A program made the position numbers and the translations under genes. A stretch of DNA of 56,154 nt, from contig JAGNIU010000020.1 in the NCBI GenBank assembly GCA_018000995.1, positions 1 through 56,154 on the forward strand, in the 5' to 3' direction. Of the stretch, positions 16,365-26,021 are shown piece after piece; position 1 is the stretch's first letter; each line of letters begins with the position of its first letter. The notes under the pieces were generated by a model. That model ran no database searches. It had not been told where the DNA came from and saw only the letters and a program-made list of their open reading frames with translations. Source of the stretch: Bacteroidia bacterium. Lineage in GTDB: Bacteria > Bacteroidota > Bacteroidia > B-17B0 > Aurantibacillaceae.

Positions 16365-18452
16365 TTAATCAATTATTAGTTTTCTGTTAATTCGTTTACC
16401 CTGCGAACTAATCACAACGTAATAAATTCCTTTAGCAGGATTTGATAAATCAACGTTTACTTTTGCTCTATTCTGCGGCATGAATTTAATTAACTGACCA
16501 ATACTATTATAAACACTTACATCAAAAGCATCAGAAGAACCAACAATAACAAACTGCCCTGAGTTCGGATTTGGAGAAATTATAAATTGATTTTCCGAAT
16601 TCGCTACCGAGCTAATACCAGTACAAGCCGAAACAGAAACTGAAATTGCAGAAGAAGTGTTCATGCAATTAGTTGTTGCAGTTCCCACAACACTATAAGT
16701 AGTAGAGACCGTTGGCGAAAGTGCAATTGTATTTCCTGTAATATTTCCCGGCATCCAAGTATAAGATGCGGCTCCTGTTGCTGATAAAGTAACAGTTTGT
16801 CCAACACACATTAAACTTGAACTCGCATTAGCATTTACAACAGGTAAAGGGTTTACTGTTAAAACTTTTGTGTTCATACCTGAACAAGTAGCATTTAACC
16901 CATTCACTGTATAAGTTATAGTTGTGGTAGGACTAACAACAATATTCGTTCCTGTTAATGCACCGGGATTCCAAGTATACGTTGAAGCACCACTTGCAGT
17001 TAATGTTGCTGAACTTCCAATACAAATACTTGAAACGCCACTCGTAATAATAGTAGGTGTTGCTGTTACTGTAATTGATTTAACGGCAGAATTAGTCCCG
17101 CTTGCATTTGTTGCAATTAAAGTGGCGTTATAAACTCCGCCTGCTGTAAATGTTACTGAAGGATTTTGTAATGTTGAAGTAGTAACGCTGGCGCCGGGAA
17201 TATTCCAACTCCATGAAGTTGGTGTATTAGTGGATACATCGGTAAATGTTGTAGCAACTCCACTACAAATATTTGCAGCACTATTAAAGTTAGCAGCAGG
17301 AGCAAAAGCTGTAGCACCTAAAATAAAAACACCATTTTGCATATCACATGCAACAATTAGTCCGCTTTTAGTATAAGGGAATGCTCCCCAATTTCCATTA
17401 TATGAAGAGGAACCGTAATTATTACTGGCACTTGCTCCTCCCTGAGGGTGAGTATCAAAATAACCTGCTATAGTTGGTGTGGCGGGACTCGAAATATCAT
17501 ACAAGTATAAGCCATCCTGATAACAGGAAACAAACGCATATTTATCTCCAACAACATAAGGATTGTGCCCAACAAATTGTGAATTGGAATTCGGTCGGAA
17601 TAAAGCGTTGACTGTAATATTACTTAAATTACTTACATCTAAACTTTTTATTCGCAATCCTGTAGGTACTTCATCGCACATAATTAATGTTTTCCCGTCT
17701 TTTGTAAGCGAACTACTGTGGCAATAACCGGCATCAGCATAACCTGTAAGAGATCCTAATGCGGTAAATGTATTGCTAGCAGTAAGTTTGTATACATGAA
17801 GTCCTTGATTTCCGCAATGAGCATATACAGTATCATTACGGACAAACATATCATGTACATAAGTAATAGATGGATAATCTTGAGCTAGTGTACGTAGTAA
17901 CACAGGTGCACTAGGAGTTGCCAAACTATAAACTCTCATATTAGCACTTCCGCTTCCTTGAAATCTTATACCCGATACATATAATTTTGCCTTGTTTACA
18001 TCTACATAAACGGCATGACCTCTTTCAAAATGAGTAGTGCTACTATTATGCACAACATGAACCGAATCCGGTAAATATTGCATATCAATAATCTGAAAAC
18101 TATTTGGTGGAGAATTATCACTCACCACATAAGCGTAATTTTGGTAAATATTAACCTCACGCCATACACCAGGACTTGAAGTGCCTGCTACGTAATCACA
18201 AACAGTTGGTGAAGCCGGAGCTGTGATATCAATAAAATAAGTTCCTTTACTTGAACCTACTACTGCATATTCTTTGTTTTTTGAAGTTTGATTATAACCC
18301 CAACAACCGGAATACTTAACTCCGCCTGAAGTTGAAACAGTTTCAGGATTTATGAAACCAATTAAATTAATGTTTGAACTTGGATAAGTTACTTGAGCTT
18401 TAGAAAAACAAAACGTTAATACTAAAGTTAATGAGAGTATAATTTTATTCAT
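16365..18452 (-). CDS. Choice-of-anchor B propeller protein with PKD and Ig-like domains, T9SS cargo
   Basis: 695 residues. Signal peptide (FCFSKAQ, about 20 residues). Residues about 25-380 match the choice-of-anchor B (LVIVD-like) domain: NINLIGFINP, YAVVGSSKGTYFIDITAPAS, WREVNIYQNYAYVVSDN, YLYDISSPATPTIAGYFDTH. A PKD-like domain follows (SWSWNIPGASVTTSTLQNPS), then two related Ig-like repeats of about 75 residues (CIGSSATLTASGASTYTWNP and CVGQTVTLSATGAASYTWMP). The end is a canonical T9SS type A domain (ISPNPNSGQF, YNSIGQLI, PAKGIYYVVI). Predicted cell-surface or secreted protein; ligand unknown. Confidence 0.85.
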   Translation of the reverse strand: MNKIILSLTLVLTFCFSKAQVTYPSSNINLIGFINPETVSTSGGVKYSGCWGYNQTSKNKEYAVVGSSKGTYFIDITAPASPTVCDYVAGTSSPGVWREVNIYQNYAYVVSDNSPPNSFQIIDMQYLPDSVHVVHNSSTTHFERGHAVYVDVNKAKLYVSGIRFQGSGSANMRVYSLATPSAPVLLRTLAQDYPSITYVHDMFVRNDTVYAHCGNQGLHVYKLTASNTFTALGSLTGYADAGYCHSSSLTKDGKTLIMCDEVPTGLRIKSLDVSNLSNITVNALFRPNSNSQFVGHNPYVVGDKYAFVSCYQDGLYLYDISSPATPTIAGYFDTHPQGGASASNNYGSSSYNGNWGAFPYTKSGLIVACDMQNGVFILGATAFAPAANFNSAANICSGVATTFTDVSTNTPTSWSWNIPGASVTTSTLQNPSVTFTAGGVYNATLIATNASGTNSAVKSITVTATPTIITSGVSSICIGSSATLTASGASTYTWNPGALTGTNIVVSPTTTITYTVNGLNATCSGMNTKVLTVNPLPVVNANASSSLMCVGQTVTLSATGAASYTWMPGNITGNTIALSPTVSTTYSVVGTATTNCMNTSSAISVSVSACTGISSVANSENQFIISPNPNSGQFVIVGSSDAFDVSVYNSIGQLIKFMPQNRAKVNVDLSNPAKGIYYVVISSQGKRINRKLIID

Positions 18453-18458
18453 CTGATA

Positions 18459-18486
18459 AAAGGCATTAGGCCTTATCTCAAATATA
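18459..18486 (-). promoter_or_regulatory. TAnnTTTG box and leader hairpin of the anchor-B gene
   Basis: TATATTTG lies at 18479-18486 on the minus strand. Downstream, within the predicted short leader, AAGGC-CTAAT-GCCTT (18459-18473) can fold into a small hairpin just before the start codon at 18452. Confidence 0.4.
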
Positions 18487-18506
18487 TAAATTTACTTTAA
18501 TAAGTC

Positions 18507-20849
18507 CTACTTCTTCTTGGCCTTTTGCATAGGATTATCCCCAGTGCTTTGACCGCGTACAGCGGCTTTTGTTTTAAATACCTCGAATTTAGAAGGTTCT
18601 GTACTTACATTCCAAGTGTTATTTTTCTCATTAATATCGCAAGTTTCCTTGTAAGGGTCTAATAAAATAGAAGCTACCTTTTTGCTCTTCATAAAGGTTT
18701 TAGTCACTTCTTTTTCGTTCATTCTCCAAACATAAGCGTGAATGCGGTCAATTTCCGAACTACCATCAGCATAATTCCACTGAATGATAATAGGCATTAC
18801 GGTTCCGCCTTTATTACTGAATCTTAATTCGTAAATATATTTGTCTTTCACTTTACTGAAGGCGCTGTCACTCATTAATTCAAAATTCTCGTAGCGATTT
18901 TTTACTTCTTTTGTTATTTCCTTTTCGGGAACATAGTAATAATAGAAATCACGCAAAGTGGTATCAACATCCACTAAAAATTTCATACCTGATTCTTTGT
19001 TACGGATTTTAGTAAGATGTTCAAATGGTTTTGGTGGAGGACGACGAGTAATCGTATCCATTTTCATTGGTACTTTTTTTCCATTCTCGAAAGTATAGGC
19101 CTTCACAGAATCTAAAGCGATATCAACTGGGGTAATATCATAAAACCAAGCTCTCCAAAACCAATCTAAATCAACACCTGAAGCATCTTCCATACTTCTG
19201 AAAAAATCAGCTGGCTGTGGGTGTTTGAATGCCCAACGTGTACAATATGTTTTAAAAGCAAAGTCAAACAACTCTCTTCCCATAACTGTTTCACGCAAAA
19301 TATTTAAAGCGGTTGCAGGTTTACCATAAGCATTCGCACCAAAATTGACAATGTTTTCACTATTAGTCATGATGGGCTCTAACTGATCCTTTGGTAAACG
19401 CATATAGTCAACCATCTTATAAGCGGGTCCGCGTTGCGATGCAAAATTATTATCGAATTCTTGTTCCGTTAAAAACTGAACAAATGTATTTAAACCTTCA
19501 TCTAACCAACTCCATTGACGTTCGTCGCTATTAATAATCATTGGGAAAAAGTTATGTCCAACTTCATGAATAATAACTAATATCATTCCATTCTTAGAGC
19601 CTTCAGTATAAGTACCATCTTTTTCGGCGCGCCCGAAATTAAAACAGATCATTGGGTATTCCATTCCGTTGGCAGCTTCAATACTTTGTGCAACCGGATA
19701 TGGATAATCAATACTGAATTTAGAATAGGTTTTTATAGTATGCGCAACTGTTTTAGTGGAATATTTACGATACAAAGGATAAGCTTCCTTACCATAAAAA
19801 CTCATACACATAGTTTTATGCTTACCAACAAACGCAGGCATTGCATCCCAAACAAATTTACGTGAAGAGCCCCAAGCAAAATCACGAACGCTATCTGCTT
19901 TAAATATCCAAGTTTTTGTAGTGGTTGATTTATTTTTTTCTGCAGCTGTTGCTTCTTCTAATGTAACAACCTCTGTAACATCTTTTGCAGTTTGCGCTTT
20001 ATTCCATCGCGCTAATTGAGCCGGAGATAAAACTTGTGCGGCGTTTTGAATTTCTCCTGTTGAACACACTACGTGATCGGAAGGAACTGTCATTTTCACC
20101 TTATAATTTCCAAAAGCTAAAGCAAATTCGCCACGACCGGTAAATTGTTTATGTTGCCAACCTTGAAAATCGCTATACACACACATACGCGGAAACCATT
20201 GTGTCATGGTAAATAAATGATTACCGTCTTCAGGGAAATATTCGTAACCACCGCGACCACCGGTTTCCATACGGTTGCTTAGTTTGTATTTCCACTTTAC
20301 TCTGAATTTTACTTTACTGCCGGGATTTAATGTTTTAGGTAAATCAATACGCATCATCGTTGTGTTGATAGTGTATTTTAAAGGGTTTCCTTTTTCATCA
20401 CTTACCTCTAAAATTTTATCGCCCATATCCAATTGGGTTAGTGTTTCTTTTGTAGTCAAAGCCTTCAATTCGCCTTGTGTAACAGGCGCATCAATTTTAT
20501 TGGCATCCCAATAGTTTGCCGGATTATTAGCGTCGTGTTGATTTTCATCTAACTGTAACCATAAATAATCTAATTTATCAGGTGAGTTGTTGGTGTATGT
20601 TACCGTTTCACTTCCAATACAAGTTAGGTTTTTCTCATCCAATGTAACATCAATATCGTAATCTGCTTTTTGTTGCCAATATTTTGAACCCGGTGCACCT
20701 GAGGCCGTACGGTATTCATTCGGACTTTGTAAAATAGTTCCAAGTTGCTCGAATTTGTTTCCGTGATTTGAAGTGGGATTGTTTTGAATGTTTTGTGCAT
20801 TGAATGTTAGCGACAAAATCATTATTAAAACCAGAGCTAAATTTTTCAT
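18507..20849 (-). CDS. M1-family zinc metallopeptidase (secreted)
   Basis: 780 residues with a signal peptide (LILSLTFNAQN region, about 20 residues). The gluzincin motif HEVGH is at 428-432 and the third zinc ligand Glu451 lies in WLDEGLN, giving the exact HExxH-x18-E spacing of M1 aminopeptidases. An M1 N-terminal beta domain precedes it (YDIDVTLDEKNLTCIGSETV). The exopeptidase motif GxMEN appears as NGMEYP, so aminopeptidase specificity is uncertain. It overlaps the HupE-like gene by 4 bases (ATGA) and is probably translated from the same message. Likely periplasmic or surface peptide turnover. Confidence 0.9.
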   Translation of the reverse strand: MKNLALVLIMILSLTFNAQNIQNNPTSNHGNKFEQLGTILQSPNEYRTASGAPGSKYWQQKADYDIDVTLDEKNLTCIGSETVTYTNNSPDKLDYLWLQLDENQHDANNPANYWDANKIDAPVTQGELKALTTKETLTQLDMGDKILEVSDEKGNPLKYTINTTMMRIDLPKTLNPGSKVKFRVKWKYKLSNRMETGGRGGYEYFPEDGNHLFTMTQWFPRMCVYSDFQGWQHKQFTGRGEFALAFGNYKVKMTVPSDHVVCSTGEIQNAAQVLSPAQLARWNKAQTAKDVTEVVTLEEATAAEKNKSTTTKTWIFKADSVRDFAWGSSRKFVWDAMPAFVGKHKTMCMSFYGKEAYPLYRKYSTKTVAHTIKTYSKFSIDYPYPVAQSIEAANGMEYPMICFNFGRAEKDGTYTEGSKNGMILVIIHEVGHNFFPMIINSDERQWSWLDEGLNTFVQFLTEQEFDNNFASQRGPAYKMVDYMRLPKDQLEPIMTNSENIVNFGANAYGKPATALNILRETVMGRELFDFAFKTYCTRWAFKHPQPADFFRSMEDASGVDLDWFWRAWFYDITPVDIALDSVKAYTFENGKKVPMKMDTITRRPPPKPFEHLTKIRNKESGMKFLVDVDTTLRDFYYYYVPEKEITKEVKNRYENFELMSDSAFSKVKDKYIYELRFSNKGGTVMPIIIQWNYADGSSEIDRIHAYVWRMNEKEVTKTFMKSKKVASILLDPYKETCDINEKNNTWNVSTEPSKFEVFKTKAAVRGQSTGDNPMQKAKKK

Positions 20850-21436
20850 TCGTGTATGATATTTAATATTCGTGAGTAAGCTAAAATAAGTGAAACAACT
20901 AAAATAACACTAATAATTCCGACTTTAAAATGCGATTCGATAGCTTTAGCGTATTTACCGATTAGTAAGAGTGCCAGCACCATCAAAACAACAATTACAA
21001 TTTGCCCAACCTCTAAGCCAACATTAAACATCAGCAAGGGAATAATAACACTTTCGCTGTTGCCTAACATGGCTTTTAAAAGGTAAGAAAATCCTAAGCC
21101 GTGTATTAATCCAAAGCAACAAATAATAAGGTAAATTACCCTCCCCCCTTTTGCGGGGTTTTTAGAGGTAAAAAGGAGGTAAATGGCAGTGAAAATGATG
21201 CTTAGAATAATGAGTAGTTCGGTGTATTGCTGCGGGACTTTTATTACATCAGAAACGCTCAATGCCAATGTAAGCGAATGTCCGAGCGTAAATGCTGTAA
21301 TTAGTAGTAATAACTTTTTCCAGTCTTTAATTGGGTAAGTGAACACCAACAGACAAACGAACATGATATGGTCGTAACCATTTAAATCGAGAATATGCTC
21401 GATTCCCGTTGTAAACCATATTAACCAATCGTTCAT
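20846..21436 (-). CDS. HupE/UreJ-like membrane protein
   Basis: 196 residues, mostly membrane helices (six to seven). The N-terminus WFTTGIEHILDLNGYDHIMF carries the conserved His residues of the HupE/UreJ_2 family, followed by AFTLGHSLTLALS and LIHGLGFSYLLK. Some members are linked to nickel or cobalt handling, but in Bacteroidota the role is not established. It is upstream of and overlaps the M1 peptidase gene, and is divergent from the DUF6702 gene with only 23 bases between start codons. Confidence 0.85.
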   Translation of the reverse strand: MNDWLIWFTTGIEHILDLNGYDHIMFVCLLVFTYPIKDWKKLLLLITAFTLGHSLTLALSVSDVIKVPQQYTELLIILSIIFTAIYLLFTSKNPAKGGRVIYLIICCFGLIHGLGFSYLLKAMLGNSESVIIPLLMFNVGLEVGQIVIVVLMVLALLLIGKYAKAIESHFKVGIISVILVVSLILAYSRILNIIHE

Positions 21437-21441
21437 TTTTC

Positions 21442-21451
21442 GTAAATTTAC
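21442..21451. promoter_or_regulatory. Palindromic near-consensus divergent promoter
   Basis: GTAAATTTAC is palindromic and reads TAAATTTA (TAnnTTTG with a final A) on both strands. It is centred in the 23-base gap between the two divergent ATGs at 21436 and 21460, so both messages would be nearly leaderless if it is used. Confidence 0.35.
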
Positions 21452-21459
21452 ACTAATTA

Positions 21460-21957
21460 ATGTTGTTTTTGAAAAACATAGTTTTAGTTAGTCTTTTTCT
21501 ATTTGCAGGAAAGTCGCATCCATTTTATTTAAGTGTTACTGATATGAAGTATAACGAAAAAAATAAATCGATGGAAGTTGCCTGCAAAATGTTTACAAAT
21601 GATTTGGAGGGAGCGCTTAAGAAAACGACAGGAAAAAAAGTAGACATCATCAATCCTAAAGATAAAAAAGAAGTTGAGAAGATTTTGTTTGAGTATTTAG
21701 CAAAGCGACTAAGTATAAACCTCAACGGAAAAACAACAACTTTAAAATATATTGGTTACGAAAAAGAAGAAGATGTGATTTGGACTTATATGGAAATTGA
21801 AAAATGCGAAAAACCGAAACAAATAAACATAACTACAAGTTTGCTTTACGATTTTATAAAAGACCAGATTAATTTAGTCAGTTTTGAAATAGCCGGTAAC
21901 AAACAAAGTTCGAAGGTGAGTAATCCTACTAAGGAAATAAAATTTACGGTTAATTAA
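21460..21957 (+). CDS. DUF6702-family exported protein
   Basis: 165 residues. A signal peptide (LVSLFLFAGKS) is followed by HPFYLSVTDMKYNEKNKSME, the conserved start of DUF6702 proteins, and NDLEGALKKTTGKKVD and YLAKRLSINLNGK. The family function is unknown. It is divergent from the HupE-like/M1 peptidase pair, an arrangement I believe recurs in Bacteroidota and that hints at a joint role (inference). The last codons overlap the 3' end of the convergent phosphatase gene by 8 bases. Confidence 0.8.
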   Translation: MLFLKNIVLVSLFLFAGKSHPFYLSVTDMKYNEKNKSMEVACKMFTNDLEGALKKTTGKKVDIINPKDKKEVEKILFEYLAKRLSINLNGKTTTLKYIGYEKEEDVIWTYMEIEKCEKPKQINITTSLLYDFIKDQINLVSFEIAGNKQSSKVSNPTKEIKFTVN

Positions 21958-23329
21958 TTTTTACACCAATAACTAAAATATCATCAACCTGCTCCTCGTC
22001 GCCTCTCCATTTATCTATTTCAGTTTCCAAAATTTGTTTTTGTTGTGTAAAATCTTTTGTGTGGTTTGCTAAAAGCGTTTCTTCGAATTGTTTATATAAG
22101 AACTTCTTACCATTAGGTCCGCCAAATTGATCAGCATAACCATCTGTAAATGTATAAACACAATCACCACTATTTAATTGAAATTCATGATGCGTAAATG
22201 GTTTTGATTTAAAAAATAATCCGCATGGTTGCTTGTCGGCCTTTAACTCTATAATTTCGTTATTGCGCAATACGAAAAACGAATTATTAGCGGCTGCATA
22301 AGTTAACATGTTAGTTTTTTTATCGATACAACAAAGTGTTATATCCATTCCATCCTGACTATTCTCTACACTCGTTTTTGAAGAATTAATAATTTTTTCG
22401 CGGAGAACATTAAGTGCTTCATCCGGTTTGCGGATGTTTAAGATTAGAAAAATCTCTTCTAAAAAAGATAAGCCTAACATGGTTACAAACCCACCGGGTA
22501 CACCATGACCGGTACAATCGGCTGTAGCATAATAAACTTTATTGTCGATTTCGGTTATCCAATAAAAATCGCCACTTACAATATCGCGTGGCTTAAACAA
22601 TACAAAACTTTCGGTAAAAGCTTTAGTAAATTCAGATTCCGCCGGGATAACTGCTTTTTGAATGCGGGAAGCATAATTTAAACTATCGGTAATCTCTCGG
22701 TTTTTTTTCTGAATAACGTTACGTTCTTCTTCAATAATATGCTTCGATTGTTCTAATTGCAAACGACTTCGGATTTCACTTACTGTTAAATTGTAACGGG
22801 TGCGAATAAGGAAAATGCAAAATATGGCTACAGTTAAGATGAGGAGTCCGCCATTAATTAAAAATTCATCAATGCTTAGCGGACTAAATATTTTATAGAA
22901 AATAACATTACTGATTATTGTTGCAGCAACAATTATGATAGAGTACCAAATATCCCAAAGCACTAACATTCCTACTCCAATAAACAAAGCCATGTAAGCG
23001 AAGGTGTGTTTTTGTAAATGGGCTAAATCCATTACACTCCACATATAAGCGTTTTGTACTGCAATGCCCAATACAAGTACAAACACAATTGTGTAAATAC
23101 TAAAACCGGTAAGTTTTTTTGTAATGAGAAGTAAAACTGTTAAGCCCGAAACACAAGTCCTGAAAATTAAAAATGGAATCCAGTAATCTGGCAAGACAAA
23201 ATAATCGCCAAGAAACCAAACTAAATTTAATACCACACCAACCCATGCAGCAATGACATGAAATTTTTCAGTTGTTCGGTAAAACTCTTTTTCTACAACC
23301 TCGTTTGGTATGCTTATTACTTCGCTCAT
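21950..23329 (-). CDS. Membrane SpoIIE/PP2C-type serine phosphatase
   Basis: 459 residues. Six predicted membrane helices (about 23-176), a coiled-coil signalling helix (180-213) and the linker TDSLNYASRIQKAVIP (214-229) lead to a PP2C/SpoIIE domain. Metal-binding acids are visible in IVSGDFYW (Asp254), ATADCTGHGVPGGFV (Asp271), TDGYADQFGG and VDDILVIG. Such enzymes dephosphorylate serine/threonine on regulators such as anti-sigma antagonists. The sensor is an undefined membrane domain without TPRs. The same linker occurs at the C-terminus of two TPR proteins in this window. No partner kinase or STAS gene is nearby. Confidence 0.9.
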   Translation of the reverse strand: MSEVISIPNEVVEKEFYRTTEKFHVIAAWVGVVLNLVWFLGDYFVLPDYWIPFLIFRTCVSGLTVLLLITKKLTGFSIYTIVFVLVLGIAVQNAYMWSVMDLAHLQKHTFAYMALFIGVGMLVLWDIWYSIIIVAATIISNVIFYKIFSPLSIDEFLINGGLLILTVAIFCIFLIRTRYNLTVSEIRSRLQLEQSKHIIEEERNVIQKKNREITDSLNYASRIQKAVIPAESEFTKAFTESFVLFKPRDIVSGDFYWITEIDNKVYYATADCTGHGVPGGFVTMLGLSFLEEIFLILNIRKPDEALNVLREKIINSSKTSVENSQDGMDITLCCIDKKTNMLTYAAANNSFFVLRNNEIIELKADKQPCGLFFKSKPFTHHEFQLNSGDCVYTFTDGYADQFGGPNGKKFLYKQFEETLLANHTKDFTQQKQILETEIDKWRGDEEQVDDILVIGVKIN

Positions 23330-23379
23330 AAATAGCTAATGCAATATAGCGATTAAATCACCTCTTTGAAAGGGTATTT

Positions 23380-25032
23380 TTAATTTGCAGTAACTTCCTT
23401 TTTCACCTTTTTCAGGTTCAGAAGATTCATCGGATTAGTGGTTAATCCTTTGATACTATGGCCTACCAACCGAATTACCTGTGCGTAATATAAAGGGATA
23501 ACCGGAGCATCATCAATCAGCATTTGATCCATTTGCTGATAAAGATTCACTTTAATACTGTCATTATTTTCTTTTATAGCCTTCTCGAATAAAGCATCGA
23601 AATCGGTATTTTTATAATGCGTAAAATTAAATCCTGCCGGTGAGAAATTTTTGCTGTAGAATAAGCTCATGAAATTCTCTTCATCAGCATAATCACCAAT
23701 CCATGATTTTCTAAACATATTGTATTCGCAGGCGGCAACAGCTTGACGTAATACTGAAGGTTTGTCAATACTAATTTTTAGTTTAATATGATTCTCACTT
23801 AATTGCGATTGTATGAATTCAACCTGCTCTTTGGTATTATCAACCGTATGTAAGGTAATCTCAGGTAACCCTTTACCGTCAGGGAAACCTGCTTCCATTA
23901 ATAACTGCCTTACCTTATCCGGATTATAAGAATAGCCTTTCACCTTAGAAGGATCATACGCTTTTAAACCAGGCGGAATAAATCCGGCAGTAGCAGCTTC
24001 TCCAGTATTATTCATATGGAATTTAATCATTTTTTCACGATCAAATGCATAGTTTATGGCTTTTCTGATGGCTTTTATTTTAAGCGGTGAAAGTTTTACT
24101 GATTCAATATTTTCGTCAATCAAAATTCCAATGTAATCTGTTTTTAAAAAGCTTTGTTTTTGCAGGAAGAACTTTTTAGTGTAAGTAGAACTTAAATTTC
24201 CGTTCTTATCCAGCACCTCATTTATATTGAAAGCATCCACCCCACTTAACATATCAAACTTTCCGCTTAATAATTCCATGAAGGCCGTTTCTTTATCTTT
24301 TGCAAATGAAATTGATACCGCATCCAAATAAGGAAGACGTACACCCTTTTCATCCGTCTCAAAATAATTTTCGTTCTTAACCATAATTAATTTAGCACCT
24401 TCCTCCCACATCTTAAATTTGAACGGACCAGTACCCACCGGATTTCTTCTGAAATCCTGCTTATACATATCTACTGCTTCGAATGGAATAACAGAAAAAT
24501 ATTTCATCGTCAAAATATTTAGAAAAGCACTGAAGGGCTCTTTTAAATAAATTTCAAAAACGGAATCATTAATGGCATCAAAACCTTTGTAGCCTGTTCT
24601 TTCAGTACGATCAACATAAGTGAGTAAACTCATCGCGCTACTCACGCGACTATCATATAAACGGTTGAGGGAAATTTCAAAATCCTTAGCCGTTACTTTT
24701 CGGCCTTTACCACCTTCAAAACAAGGGTTATCATGGAAGTAAACATCGTTACGTAATAAAAAAGTGTACTTCAGTCCGTCTTCGCTTATTTTAAATGTAT
24801 GCGCAATACAAGGAATAACATTCAGCTCATCGTCTGTTTGAACAAGTCCATTAAAAATTTGATTAACAGCACCTATGTTTTCGAAACTACTTGAAGCGGC
24901 CGGATCAAGAGAAGATATGCCGTTCATTTCATTCGTGTTAAAAACCGTTTTTGAATTGTCTTGGTTATGACCACCACCGCAAGAAAAAGCTAAAAGCCCA
25001 CAAGCAGCAATTAATATTAAGTAATTACGCAT
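23380..25032 (-). CDS. Peptide-binding ABC transporter lipoprotein (SBP_bac_5)
   Basis: 550 residues. The signal peptide ends in the lipobox AFSC (Cys18) followed by GGG. The body is a periplasmic solute-binding protein of the oligopeptide/nickel type: GISSLDPAASSSFENIGAVN, GRKVTAKDFEISLNRL, NPVGTGPFKFKMWEEGAKLI and INYAFDREKMI. It should bind peptides for an ABC importer, but no permease or ATPase gene is adjacent, so it is an orphan here. No clear promoter. Confidence 0.9.
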   Translation of the reverse strand: MRNYLILIAACGLLAFSCGGGHNQDNSKTVFNTNEMNGISSLDPAASSSFENIGAVNQIFNGLVQTDDELNVIPCIAHTFKISEDGLKYTFLLRNDVYFHDNPCFEGGKGRKVTAKDFEISLNRLYDSRVSSAMSLLTYVDRTERTGYKGFDAINDSVFEIYLKEPFSAFLNILTMKYFSVIPFEAVDMYKQDFRRNPVGTGPFKFKMWEEGAKLIMVKNENYFETDEKGVRLPYLDAVSISFAKDKETAFMELLSGKFDMLSGVDAFNINEVLDKNGNLSSTYTKKFFLQKQSFLKTDYIGILIDENIESVKLSPLKIKAIRKAINYAFDREKMIKFHMNNTGEAATAGFIPPGLKAYDPSKVKGYSYNPDKVRQLLMEAGFPDGKGLPEITLHTVDNTKEQVEFIQSQLSENHIKLKISIDKPSVLRQAVAACEYNMFRKSWIGDYADEENFMSLFYSKNFSPAGFNFTHYKNTDFDALFEKAIKENNDSIKVNLYQQMDQMLIDDAPVIPLYYAQVIRLVGHSIKGLTTNPMNLLNLKKVKKEVTAN

Positions 25033-25117
25033 AATACAAATATTAAAAATAGCAGGTCGCCTTTAGGGGCATTGCCATTTGTTTTATGCACAGTTGAGTG
25101 TGAAAAGCTTATTGAGC

Positions 25118-26020
25118 TTAATTACCTTGAATTTTGAGGTACTTTGTTGTGTTCGCAGGGTCGATCTTCATTAAAAGCTCCACTACTTTGGTCTTTTCTT
25201 CGGCAGTAGCCTGAGAAAATATATTTACAATTTCGTCGCCTTTTGCATTAAAGAATAATTGCATGTTAAATGAGGCCGGACGGTTATTATATACAGGCAC
25301 TAATAACTCGAGAGCGCTAAGTATTTTTGCGCGACCTTCGCTAGGTTTCTCGCTCATGATATCGAGTCCTTCCATGTGATATTTATAGGTGCAATCTCTA
25401 ATACCTTGAAATACGGGTTGCATTTGGTTTTCAATTAACCAGTAGCGGTTTTTATTTCCGTCGGTGGACTTCCAGCCTTTCTCGGCAGTGGTTTGCGCAT
25501 TTTGCACAACTTGTTGTGCTTTTTGCCAATAAGGTGCACCGCCTAACGGAGAATAGCTATCGTAATCGAAAGCCATAACAACGTAAGCGTAAAATGCTAA
25601 AACGGAGGTTAAATTATTTTGGAAGTTGTTATCGTTAAATTCTAATTGAGAAAACTGTTGGAATTTGAATTGAAAGCTTTCATCAATATAATTAAACAAT
25701 GGGGCAAAGTAAGAACTCTTGTAAATTGGGCGGCGACTTTGAATTTGGATAGTGCCCAAATATTCATCCGAACCAATTGACTGCGTTACGTTAATTAAAA
25801 TAGAGCAGTCGATTCGTTCTTGAGCTGTATAAACATCACTTCCCCATCTACGGTTATTCATAAAATCGTAAATAGATTTTTGCATTTGCTCAAAGATTTG
25901 TTTTTGAACTGTACCTTGAATTTGTTGGGTGTTAATGGTAATCTGACAATTCAATTCTTGTCCAAATGAAACTTGGCTAAGTAATAGAGAAATGAAAATT
26001 ATTATACTGCGTTTACCCAT
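25118..26020 (-). CDS. porD: PorD-like T9SS component (DUF4835)
   Basis: 300 residues. Signal peptide (SLLLSQVSFGQ), then ELNCQITINTQQIQGTVQKQ and IYDFMNNRRWGSDVYT, the typical beginning of DUF4835, and YLGTIQIQSRRPIYKSSYFAP, ending TTKYLKIQGN. The P. gingivalis homologue PorD is needed for type IX secretion, though its role is not well defined. It lies one base after coaBC, in the conserved Bacteroidota order bamD-rpoZ-coaBC-DUF4835. The seven probable T9SS cargo proteins in the window agree with a working T9SS. Confidence 0.9.
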   Translation of the reverse strand: MGKRSIIIFISLLLSQVSFGQELNCQITINTQQIQGTVQKQIFEQMQKSIYDFMNNRRWGSDVYTAQERIDCSILINVTQSIGSDEYLGTIQIQSRRPIYKSSYFAPLFNYIDESFQFKFQQFSQLEFNDNNFQNNLTSVLAFYAYVVMAFDYDSYSPLGGAPYWQKAQQVVQNAQTTAEKGWKSTDGNKNRYWLIENQMQPVFQGIRDCTYKYHMEGLDIMSEKPSEGRAKILSALELLVPVYNNRPASFNMQLFFNAKGDEIVNIFSQATAEEKTKVVELLMKIDPANTTKYLKIQGN

Positions 26021-26021
26021 T

